The position numbers were made by a program, and so were the translations under genes. Shown one piece after another: positions 1 through 6,668 of a stretch of DNA of 9,982 nt. Under the pieces are notes generated by a model. The model did no database searches. It was not told the origin of the DNA and saw nothing but the letters and a program-made list of their open reading frames with translations. Position 1 is the stretch's first letter, and each line of letters opens with the position of its first letter. Source of the stretch: an uncultured Porphyromonadaceae bacterium (GTDB taxonomy: Bacteria; Bacteroidota; Bacteroidia; Bacteroidales; Muribaculaceae); the NCBI GenBank assembly GCA_900549445.1, contig UROS01000080.1, positions 1 to 9,982 on the forward strand, read 5' to 3'.

Positions 1-977
1 CGCTTTCGCTCTACTCGCTCAATTCACTCGATGCTACGTTCATTCCGATGTTCGGAAACATTCTTACTTCGCCCTCCTTTCCGCAGGATGCGTTTGAAAA
101 TATTGCCGGACAGGCAGTTGAGCGCGTCAGAATCGACCGCGAGAAGGTGTCGGTGCTTGCAGGCGACGAATTGCGCGGACTTGCCTACGGGCAGGACTCT
201 CCCATTGCGCGCTATGCCACGCCTGAAAGCGTAGCCGGAATAAGCCGCTGCGCGATAAAAGACTTCTACTACCGCAATCTGAATTCAACCGGCATCCACG
301 CTTTCCTTGCAGGAAAAATTTCGGAAGAAACCGCCGCTTGCGTAAGGGATATGCTAATGGCATTCCCTGAGGGAAAAGAATTTGAAAGAACGCCTCTCGG
401 CCTCAGCCCCTCGGCTACCCTCCGCCGCCATGTTGAGAAAACGGGTGCCCTGCAGAGCGCCGTCAAAATGGCAATCCCTTCAATCGGGAGAACCCACCCC
501 GACTATGTGGCGCTACGGATTGCCGTAATTGCTCTCGGCGGATATTTCGGGAGCCGGCTCATGGCCAACATTCGCGAAGAGAAAGGTCTTACCTACGGCA
601 TAAACTCTTCCCTGTTGGGCTTCCCCGAAAAATCTTACATCAACGTGTCGACCCAGACCGCCAACGAGAATGTGGATATCGTAATTCATGAAGTCATTGC
701 GGAAATGGAACGGATGAAAGACCCGGCATCCTATACCGGTAAGGAAATCGATCGGTTGTCGCGCCACGTCATTTCCGGCCTTGCCTCGTCGCTCGACACT
801 CCCTTCTCCGTCATGGATTTCCGGGGAGTGGAACTGTTTGCTGATACTCCGGCGGATTATTTCTACAGACAACAGGAAGTAGCGTCGGCCATAACCCCGC
901 AGCTTCTTGCCGAAACAGCCGGAAAGTATTTCGACACCTCAAGGATGTATGTGGTTTCAGCCGGCAAAAAAGATTGA
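1..977 (+). CDS. M16 family (insulinase/pitrilysin-like) peptidase, C-terminal part; 5' end outside window
   Basis: The reading frame is open from the left edge (first full codon at base 3) to a TGA at 975-977, so the gene starts upstream; the ATG at 48 is internal, because the residues before it read on in the same fold. About 324 residues are visible. The strongest signature is the second M16 half-domain at about 537-605: GGYFGSRLMANIREEKGLTYG, in pieces GGYFGSRL, IREEKGLTYG. This matches the conserved G-G-x-x-x-S-R-L ... R-E-x-x-G-L-x-Y region of M16 C-terminal domains, whose Arg-Tyr pair helps bind substrate. The HxxEH zinc motif belongs to the first half-domain and is not in the visible part, so whether this is an active zinc peptidase or a non-catalytic partner subunit cannot be told. 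Such proteins are usually exported in Bacteroidota; any signal peptide is off the window. The araC-type gene follows after 5 nt. Confidence 0.88.
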   Translation, partial: LSLYSLNSLDATFIPMFGNILTSPSFPQDAFENIAGQAVERVRIDREKVSVLAGDELRGLAYGQDSPIARYATPESVAGISRCAIKDFYYRNLNSTGIHAFLAGKISEETAACVRDMLMAFPEGKEFERTPLGLSPSATLRRHVEKTGALQSAVKMAIPSIGRTHPDYVALRIAVIALGGYFGSRLMANIREEKGLTYGINSSLLGFPEKSYINVSTQTANENVDIVIHEVIAEMERMKDPASYTGKEIDRLSRHVISGLASSLDTPFSVMDFRGVELFADTPADYFYRQQEVASAITPQLLAETAGKYFDTSRMYVVSAGKKD

Positions 978-982
978 ATCCA

Positions 983-1846
983 ATGAATTTCCACCTGCAA
1001 GCCGAAAGCCTCAACCGCCAGCTCGCCGAAAACGGAATAGCCGTTCTTCGGACCCTCGACGACGTGGCTGATGCCGACACTTCCATCGCGCTGACCTCCA
1101 TGCTGCTCGCCGTGTGCATAACCGGTGAGATTTCTGCCATAATCGACCTCCGTCCCCGCAGGATGGTGAGCCGGACAATAATGGTGATGCGCCCAGGCCA
1201 CAACCTTTCGAGCATTCACGAAAGCCCTGATTTCGAAGGCTTCTTCATAGTAGTCCGTGAGGAAAAGCTCAACCAGCTCCTCCCCTCACTCCAGTATATC
1301 GTGCCCAACGTGATTCATTTCCGCGACAATCCCATTATCGAGATCACGCAAAAGGAACTCGAGAGTCAGGAACTTATCTACCGGCTTTTACAGCAGAAAC
1401 TTTCCGACGGCCGTCAGCCTTACAATACTCAGACCATAGCTTCTCTCTGCGAGGTTCTGTTTTACAATACTCTGGGCATATATACTGCACGGGCTTCGAT
1501 CCGCAACTCCCATCCATCGCGCCGCGAAGAACTTTTGTCGAAGTTCATAGCACTCGTCGACATTCACTTCCGCAGTGAGCGGTCAGTGGCCTTCTACGCC
1601 CGCGAGCTGTGCGTCACCCCCAAACACCTTTCAGCTGTACTGAAAGAGGTAAGCGGCAAAACCGCCGGCGAATGGATCGACTGCCGCGTGGTGCTCGAAG
1701 CCAAGGTCATGCTCCGTAAGTCGGGTCTGACCATTCAGGAAATCAGCCTGGAGCTGAATTTTTCAAACCAGTCGTTTTTCGGCAAGTACTTCAAGCATTT
1801 CACCGGCATGTCGCCGCGCGAATACCGCATGAAATCAGCCGAATAA
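983..1846 (+). CDS. AraC-family transcriptional regulator
   Basis: A 287-residue cytoplasmic DNA-binding protein of typical AraC length. The C-terminal ~100 residues form the double helix-turn-helix domain: first HTH at about 200-224 (SVAFYARELCVTPKHLSAVL), second at about 249-273 (LTIQEISLELNFSNQSFFGK), then the family signature FKHFTGMSPREYR at 270-282. The N-terminal ~165 residues look like the cupin-like sensory half often fused to this domain in Bacteroidales; the ligand is unknown. A TTG at 974 in the same frame overlaps the upstream stop, but the ATG at 983 is preferred because it is a standard start and leaves the genes clear of each other by 5 nt. No purine-rich ribosome site is evident, as is usual in this phylum. 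The tight packing between the peptidase and TPR genes suggests one transcript, so it may or may not regulate its own neighbours; no binding site is visible. Confidence 0.93.
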   Translation: MNFHLQAESLNRQLAENGIAVLRTLDDVADADTSIALTSMLLAVCITGEISAIIDLRPRRMVSRTIMVMRPGHNLSSIHESPDFEGFFIVVREEKLNQLLPSLQYIVPNVIHFRDNPIIEITQKELESQELIYRLLQQKLSDGRQPYNTQTIASLCEVLFYNTLGIYTARASIRNSHPSRREELLSKFIALVDIHFRSERSVAFYARELCVTPKHLSAVLKEVSGKTAGEWIDCRVVLEAKVMLRKSGLTIQEISLELNFSNQSFFGKYFKHFTGMSPREYRMKSAE

Positions 1847-1858
1847 TAATCCATAAGA

Positions 1859-2692
1859 ATGAACCGTAATAAAATATCACTTCTCCCTCTTCTTCTGTTG
1901 CTCATTCTTCCCGCCATGGCTGCCGCGCAGACCGGTGGCGGAGATTTCTACGCCGATAAAGTTGGCGAAGCCGACAAAGCCATAGAGGACGGCAACTGGG
2001 CAGACGCCGAGAAATGCCTCGTCGAGGCAATGCATTCCGACCCCGCGAATCCGTTCAACGTACTGTTGCTCTCGAATGTAGGAATGATGCAGTTCAATCA
2101 GGGCAAGGATTCCCTGGCACTTGCCACCCTCAACGATGCTCTGACCATGGCACCCCAGTCGGTGTCAATTCTCGCCAACCGCGCAAAAGTGCTTACCGCC
2201 ATCGGTCATACCGAAGATGCGCTTGCGGATTACACCCGGATTCTCGCCATCGACTCCATGGCCGTTGAACCTCGGTTCTACCACGGTATGCTCGCCATGC
2301 GCAAGGGCGATTTCCACTCTGCGCGTGCCGATTTCGACTTCCTCGACCGCCATTTTCCCGACTCGTCTCAGACACAGACCGCAAACGCCACCCTCAACGT
2401 GACTCTCGGAAAATGGGAGACGGCCATACCCTATTTCAACAAAATCATAGAAAAAGACCCGCAGCCTCACTTCTACGCCGGGCGCGCGCAGTGCCGCCTC
2501 ATGCTCGAGCAGCTTCAGGAAGCCTCCGACGACATTGCCAAAGGGCTCGAACTCGATCCTGACGACGGTGAACTTTACCTGCTGCGGGCCGTTTTAAACA
2601 AAATGCGCTACCGCATAGACGATGCGCGTGCCGACGCCGAGAAGGCTCAGCAGCTCGGCATTCCGCGCGAACGGCTCAAAATTTTCTTCTGA
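1859..2692 (+). CDS. Exported tetratricopeptide-repeat (TPR) protein
   Basis: A 277-residue protein with a clear Sec signal peptide: basic MNRNK, a leucine-rich core (residues 7-19) and a probable signal peptidase I site after AMAAA or AMAAAQ near residue 23-24. There is no lipobox cysteine, so it is probably periplasmic. The rest is a run of about six helix-turn-helix TPR units, seen as alternating G/A/Y/F patterns ending in D-P or similar: roughly 36-63 (AIEDGNWADAEKCLVEAM..DP), 68-101, 102-135 (AIGHTEDALADYTRILAID), 136-168 (MRKGDFHSARADFDFL), 175-201 (GKWETAIPYFNKIIEKDP) and 204-235. TPR arrays mediate protein-protein binding; the partner is unknown. The gene lies 12 nt after the araC-type gene and 13 nt before rsgA, so it is probably operonic. 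No enzymatic domain is seen. Confidence 0.9.
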   Translation: MNRNKISLLPLLLLLILPAMAAAQTGGGDFYADKVGEADKAIEDGNWADAEKCLVEAMHSDPANPFNVLLLSNVGMMQFNQGKDSLALATLNDALTMAPQSVSILANRAKVLTAIGHTEDALADYTRILAIDSMAVEPRFYHGMLAMRKGDFHSARADFDFLDRHFPDSSQTQTANATLNVTLGKWETAIPYFNKIIEKDPQPHFYAGRAQCRLMLEQLQEASDDIAKGLELDPDDGELYLLRAVLNKMRYRIDDARADAEKAQQLGIPRERLKIFF

Positions 2693-2705
2693 CATCCCCC
2701 CCGAC

Positions 2706-3653
2706 ATGAACGGACTCGTAATAAAAAATACCGGCAGCAGCTATCTCGTCAGAACCGACAGCGGCGAGGAAGTGCTTTGCAAAATAAAAGGGAATTTCCG
2801 CCTCAAGGGCATCCGCACCACGAACCCCGTGGCAGTGGGCGACCGCGTGGGCATAACGCAGGCCGATTCGGCCGATACAGCCTACATCACCTCGATTGAA
2901 CCACGGAAAAACTACATAATCCGCCGCGCAAGCAACCTCTCGAAACAGGGCCACATCATAGCCGCAAACCTCGATCAGGTATGTCTGGTCGTAACACTCG
3001 CCCATCCCGCCACGTCGACCACTTTCATCGACCGTTTTCTCGCCACGGCCGAAGCATACCGCGTGCCGGCAGTAATTGTAATCAACAAGACCGACCTTCT
3101 TACAGACGATGACAGCCGTGAGTATCTTGAAGCGGTCAGCTACCTCTACAGATCTATCGGTTACAGGGTCATACCCGTATCAGCCGCAACGGGTCGCGGT
3201 ATCGGCGACCTTCGCGAGTGTCTCGACGGAAAAATCACCCTCTTCTCGGGCAATTCCGGCGTAGGAAAATCAACCCTGATAAACCGTCTGATTCCCGGAA
3301 TCGACCTTGCTACCGCAGAAATATCCGCCACACACGACACCGGTATGCATACAACCACCTTTTCCGAGATGTTCGCCGTGCCCGGCCTCACCAGCGGCAC
3401 TTATATAATCGACACCCCCGGAGTGAAAGGATTCGGCACACTTGAATTCGACCGCCACGAGGTGGGACACTTCTTCCCCGAAATCTTCCGGTACAGTGCC
3501 GGTTGCCGCTACGGCGATTGCACCCATACCCACGAGCCGGGCTGCGCGGTGCGTGCCGCCCTCGCCGACCACCTTATATCAGAGTCGCGCTACAATTCAT
3601 ATCTCAGCATCCTCGAAGATTCCGACGACGACAAATACCGCAAAGGCTACTGA
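2706..3653 (+). CDS. rsgA: Ribosome small-subunit-dependent GTPase RsgA (YjeQ)
   Basis: RsgA is a late assembly factor of the 30S ribosomal subunit; it hydrolyses GTP when bound to the subunit near the decoding centre. The 315-residue protein shows the full architecture: an N-terminal OB-fold (about 1-65, including NPVAVGDRV at 40-48), then a circularly permuted GTPase domain in the order G4 (NKTD, 127-130), G5 (SAA, 159-161), G1/P-loop (GNSGVGKST, 182-190), G2 region (HTTT, 215-218) and G3 (DTPG, 236-239). A C-terminal zinc knuckle follows with C-x4-C-x-H-x5-C ligands Cys267, Cys272, His274 and Cys280. The frame is open 84 nt further upstream, but that extension would overlap the TPR gene and adds a non-family leader; the ATG at 2706 gives the usual N terminus. 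It is the last gene of the left block and ends 11 nt before a strong hairpin. Confidence 0.97.
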   Translation: MNGLVIKNTGSSYLVRTDSGEEVLCKIKGNFRLKGIRTTNPVAVGDRVGITQADSADTAYITSIEPRKNYIIRRASNLSKQGHIIAANLDQVCLVVTLAHPATSTTFIDRFLATAEAYRVPAVIVINKTDLLTDDDSREYLEAVSYLYRSIGYRVIPVSAATGRGIGDLRECLDGKITLFSGNSGVGKSTLINRLIPGIDLATAEISATHDTGMHTTTFSEMFAVPGLTSGTYIIDTPGVKGFGTLEFDRHEVGHFFPEIFRYSAGCRYGDCTHTHEPGCAVRAALADHLISESRYNSYLSILEDSDDDKYRKGY

Positions 3654-3664
3654 AATACCTTATC

Positions 3665-3718
3665 TCATATACGCAATGCGCCGGAACCCGAGCGGTTTCC
3701 GGCGCATTGCGTATATGA
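3665..3718. terminator. Bidirectional hairpin terminator between convergent rsgA and the MFS gene
   Basis: A perfect 22-bp inverted repeat: the left arm 3665-3686 is the exact reverse complement of the right arm 3697-3718, and two further C-G pairs are possible inside the 10-base loop (3687-3696). It starts 11 nt after the rsgA stop and ends 10 nt before the stop codon of the minus-strand transporter, filling most of the 75-nt convergent gap. The position and symmetry fit a shared terminator. No long U-tract follows the stem on either strand (AATAAAAC on plus, GATAAGGTATTT on minus), so it is not a textbook intrinsic terminator, and it could instead mainly protect 3' ends from nucleases. Confidence 0.78.
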
Positions 3719-3728
3719 AATAAAACGA

Positions 3729-5438
3729 TTATTCTTCGGCGGATTCCACCTCCGATTCAAGAATTTCCGTTTCCTCGGGTCTGATGTTCGGAAGTTCGAG
3801 ACCGAGATTGTTTTTCTTATCGATCACCTTGAGTACCAGACCCAGCACGAGGGCTGCGACTCCGAGGCATGCGAGCATTACCAGCGGGGCGGTATAGTTG
3901 TAGCTCACGGCCGCCTGTTCGGGAGTAAGGGTGCCGTCGGCCAGGCCCTGCACAATCTGCGGATTGGTATTGTCGAGAACCTTGCCTATGAGCAGAGGGA
4001 AGAGCCACAGACCTATGTTCTGAATCCAGAAGATGAGAGCATACGCCGAGCCGATGATCTTAGCGTCGACGAGCTTCGGAACGCTGGGCCAGAGCGACGC
4101 CGGAACGAGCGAGAAAGATGCGCCGAGCACAAGAATCGTCAGATAGGCTATGCATACGCCGCCAACCGGGCTGCCCTTGAACATTGGCAGAATGAAAGCG
4201 AAAGTAAGGTGGCAGGCTATGAGCAGAAGCGATCCTACAACAAGCATTGTGGCAGCCTTGCCTTTATAGTCCACATAATTGCCGAGAATCGGGGTGATGC
4301 CCACCGCGAGCAGGGGGAACACTGCGAAGATGGTGCCGGCCGACTGACGCTTGTAGCCCATGTAGCAGAACACTATGAGCGAGATTACCGCTACTGCGAG
4401 AAGACCGTATTTACGCTTCTTTTCTTTTGAGAAATTGCTCGCGAAAGCCGCAGCAGCCACTATAATCATAATCACATACTGGACGATTGTAACGGCATCG
4501 CCCGCCCAGAACGAACCCGGCTCGACATCGGTGAACGTCAGGTTGCACTGGAGCATGTTGACAGCATACTTCTGGAAGGGGAAAATTGCCGAGTAATAGA
4601 GCACGCAAAGCAGCGCCACGAGCCAGAATCCGCTCGACGTAAGGATTTTACCGAGGTCTTTGAGCTGGAAGGGATCATCTTTCTCCTCCTCGGCGTGGGT
4701 CTGCTCGTCGAGTTTCTTGTCCATGAAGAAGTAGACGATAAACATAATGAGAGCAATCATCAGGAGCACGACGCCGAACGCTACCGAACGGCTCACGCTG
4801 ATGTCGCCGCCAAGTTCAGCAAACATGGGCGAGAAAATCATACAGGTTGCCACACCCAGACGGGCGAGCGCCATCTCCGAACCCATTGCGAGAGCCATCT
4901 CTTTGCCCTTGAACCACTTCACGATTCCGCGGCTTACCGTGATGCCCGCCATCTCAACGCCGCAGCCGAAAATCATGAATCCTACTGCGGAGAATTTGGC
5001 CGATGCGGGCATGCCGTCGTAAAACGGTGCGATACCGAGTTCCTCAAACACCGGAATATGGTTGAGATGGGTGGTGAACCACTCCTCAAGCGAGCTGCCG
5101 AGGAAAGCGTCGGTAAGAGCATACCAGTTTATCACGGCGCCCACGAGCATTACCGAACCCGACAGTACGGCAGTGAAGCGCACGCCCATCTTGTCGAGAA
5201 TGATGCCGGCAAAAATCAGGAAGAAAATAAATACGTTGAGAAATGTCTCCGACCCCTGCATGGTGCCGAAAGCGGTAGAGTCCCAGCCGCGGGTTGACTG
5301 CAGAAGGTCTTTGATGGGCGAAAGAATGTCCATGAATATGTATGAACAGAACATGGCGAAAGCCAGAAATCCAAGTGCCGTCCACCTCGCCCAGGGTTTG
5401 TCGGATAGCACCTGTCTTGCATTAATTACTGTTTCCAT
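3729..5438 (-). CDS. Major facilitator superfamily transporter, MFSD1-like
   Basis: A 569-residue inner-membrane protein with about 12 hydrophobic segments, starting near residues 19-37, 66-82, 88-105, 150-168, 220-238 in the N-terminal half and 270-290, 315-335, 347-361, 369-385, 396-418, 426-447 and 463-486 later, plus a last segment at 516-537. MFS loop motifs are visible: GIILDKMGVR (78-87) after the second segment and WFKGKEMALAMG (175-186). The pattern of WFKGKE..LA.G...A.AR.G and, near the C-terminal half, LWPSVPKLV ... GSAYALIFWIQNIGLWLFP resembles the MFSD1 branch, which in animals moves dipeptides out of lysosomes; transfer of that substrate to this protein is inference only. Notable extras are a ~45-residue loop at 105-150, a charged central loop (239-262) and an acidic C-terminal tail (E-rich, 554-569). 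It is transcribed alone, convergent to rsgA and divergent from the AI-2E gene. Confidence 0.9.
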   Translation of the reverse strand: METVINARQVLSDKPWARWTALGFLAFAMFCSYIFMDILSPIKDLLQSTRGWDSTAFGTMQGSETFLNVFIFFLIFAGIILDKMGVRFTAVLSGSVMLVGAVINWYALTDAFLGSSLEEWFTTHLNHIPVFEELGIAPFYDGMPASAKFSAVGFMIFGCGVEMAGITVSRGIVKWFKGKEMALAMGSEMALARLGVATCMIFSPMFAELGGDISVSRSVAFGVVLLMIALIMFIVYFFMDKKLDEQTHAEEEKDDPFQLKDLGKILTSSGFWLVALLCVLYYSAIFPFQKYAVNMLQCNLTFTDVEPGSFWAGDAVTIVQYVIMIIVAAAAFASNFSKEKKRKYGLLAVAVISLIVFCYMGYKRQSAGTIFAVFPLLAVGITPILGNYVDYKGKAATMLVVGSLLLIACHLTFAFILPMFKGSPVGGVCIAYLTILVLGASFSLVPASLWPSVPKLVDAKIIGSAYALIFWIQNIGLWLFPLLIGKVLDNTNPQIVQGLADGTLTPEQAAVSYNYTAPLVMLACLGVAALVLGLVLKVIDKKNNLGLELPNIRPEETEILESEVESAEE

Positions 5439-5466
5439 TTACAGATAAGCGTTACTATTTTTTTGA

Positions 5467-5474
5467 CAAAATTA
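5467..5474 (-). promoter_or_regulatory. Bacteroides-type -7 promoter element for the MFS gene
   Basis: Read on the minus strand, 5474-5467 is TAATTTTG, an exact match to the Bacteroides -7 consensus TAnnTTTG, 28 nt before the transporter ATG in AT-rich DNA. The expected upstream -33 TTG is not clear at 19-21 nt (the best is TTCA near 5500-5497), so the assignment rests on the -7 box and position. Confidence 0.5.
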
Positions 5475-5555
5475 CACAAAATCCTCGAAAGTGATTGAAT
5501 TATTTCGTAATTTCGTGTCGCAAAACAATCCTTTGCATAAAAAAGCGACATTATC

Positions 5556-6668
5556 ATGCCTTATTCACGCCAACCTTACACACTCGACCGCACCGTCAGA
5601 CTGGTAATAAACTGCGTGCTGTTTCTGTGTGCCATCTGGCTCGTCAACACCCTCAAAGGAGTGCTTCTGCCCTTTCTCGTAGGGTGTCTGATAGCCTACA
5701 TCCTGGAGCCAGCGGTGCAGCTTACCCGCGAAGTGCTTCGGCTGAAGGGGCGCGTTCTCGCCACCTTCATCACTCTGTTCGAGCTCCTGTTCTTCTTCCT
5801 TCTCCTGCTCTACTTCATCGTGCCCGTAATCACCGACGAGGCAGCGCAGATGGCGGCCATGTTCAAAACCTACGCCGCGAAAGAACCCGGCTCAATACCT
5901 TTCATTCCCGGCTCCGTCCACGACTTTCTGAAGAAGAACATCGACTTCGAGATGCTCGCCTCGAAACTCACACGCGAGGAGTGGTCGAAGATGATCGAGC
6001 AGACCCTGAGCGCCTCGTGGTCGCTCATCACCTCCTCCGTCGGCTTAATCATGAGCCTTCTGAGCTGGCTCATAGTATTTCTCTATGTGATATTCATAAT
6101 GATCGACTATGAGAAACTGGCGCGGGGATTCAGGCGCATGATACCTCCGAAATACCGCCATAGGGTGTTTGGCATAGCCAACGACGTAAAAATCAGCATG
6201 AACCGTTATTTCCGCGGACAGGCACTCGTGGCGCTCATAGTGGGCATTCTGTTCAGCATAGGATTCTACATCATCGGGCTGCCGCTCGCCATAGTGCTCG
6301 GACTTTTCATAGGGCTTCTGAACATGGTGCCGTATCTGCAGCTCATTTCTCTGATTCCGTGTACGGTTCTGTGCATGATCTATTCCGTCGACACCGGTAT
6401 AAGTTTCTGGACCCTCTTCTGGGAGTGTTTCGCCGTATACTGCATTGTGCAGGCGCTTCAGGATCTCGTGATCACACCGAAAATCATCGGCAAAGCCATG
6501 AGCATGAACCCGGCGCTGATTTTCCTTTCGCTCTCTGTCTGGGGAACGCTGCTCGGCTTCATCGGACTTATAATAGCCATTCCGCTCACCACGCTGCTGC
6601 TGTCGTATTACGACCGCTACATCATAGCCCCTCGCGAGCGCAAACCCCGTCACACTCCGGCAACATGA
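5556..6668 (+). CDS. AI-2E family (PerM/TqsA-like) membrane transporter
   Basis: A 370-residue polytopic membrane protein of the AI-2E transporter family (Pfam PF01594), of usual length. It shows two N-terminal hydrophobic segments (about 15-50), a third at 68-92, a soluble stretch (about 93-155) characteristic of the family, a segment at 158-184 followed by the charged DYEKLARGFRRMIPPKYR, and then the conserved C-terminal bundle: YFRGQALVALIVGIL (218-232), GLPLAIVLGLFIGLLNMVPY (241-260), QDLVITPKIIGKAMSMNP (302-319) and WGTLLGFIGLIIAIPL (329-344). Members export diverse substrates or act as Na+/H+ antiporters; only some handle autoinducer-2, so the substrate is unknown. The ATG at 5556 follows a 117-nt divergent spacer. 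The stop codon overlaps the start of dacB (ATGA at 6665-6668), which points to translational coupling. Confidence 0.93.
   Translation: MPYSRQPYTLDRTVRLVINCVLFLCAIWLVNTLKGVLLPFLVGCLIAYILEPAVQLTREVLRLKGRVLATFITLFELLFFFLLLLYFIVPVITDEAAQMAAMFKTYAAKEPGSIPFIPGSVHDFLKKNIDFEMLASKLTREEWSKMIEQTLSASWSLITSSVGLIMSLLSWLIVFLYVIFIMIDYEKLARGFRRMIPPKYRHRVFGIANDVKISMNRYFRGQALVALIVGILFSIGFYIIGLPLAIVLGLFIGLLNMVPYLQLISLIPCTVLCMIYSVDTGISFWTLFWECFAVYCIVQALQDLVITPKIIGKAMSMNPALIFLSLSVWGTLLGFIGLIIAIPLTTLLLSYYDRYIIAPRERKPRHTPAT

Noticed and set aside
2622..2705. Possible 28-residue N-terminal extension of RsgA.
   Set aside because: It overlaps the end of the TPR gene and does not look like an RsgA N terminus; the ATG at 2706 fits the family.
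4695..5297. A 200-codon open frame on the plus strand, opposite the MFS gene.
   Set aside because: It is rich in His, Glu and Arg with no domain pattern, and lies antisense to well-supported transmembrane coding sequence; a by-product of GC-rich codon use.
5463..5468. TTGACA in the divergent spacer, resembling an E. coli -35 box.
   Set aside because: No -10 box lies 16-18 nt downstream, and Bacteroidota promoters use other elements; it overlaps the minus-strand -7 box by chance.
5495..6112. A 205-codon plus-strand open frame overlapping the AI-2E gene in another frame.
   Set aside because: It is Arg/His/Ser-rich without domain pattern, while the overlapping frame has a clear transporter family signature.
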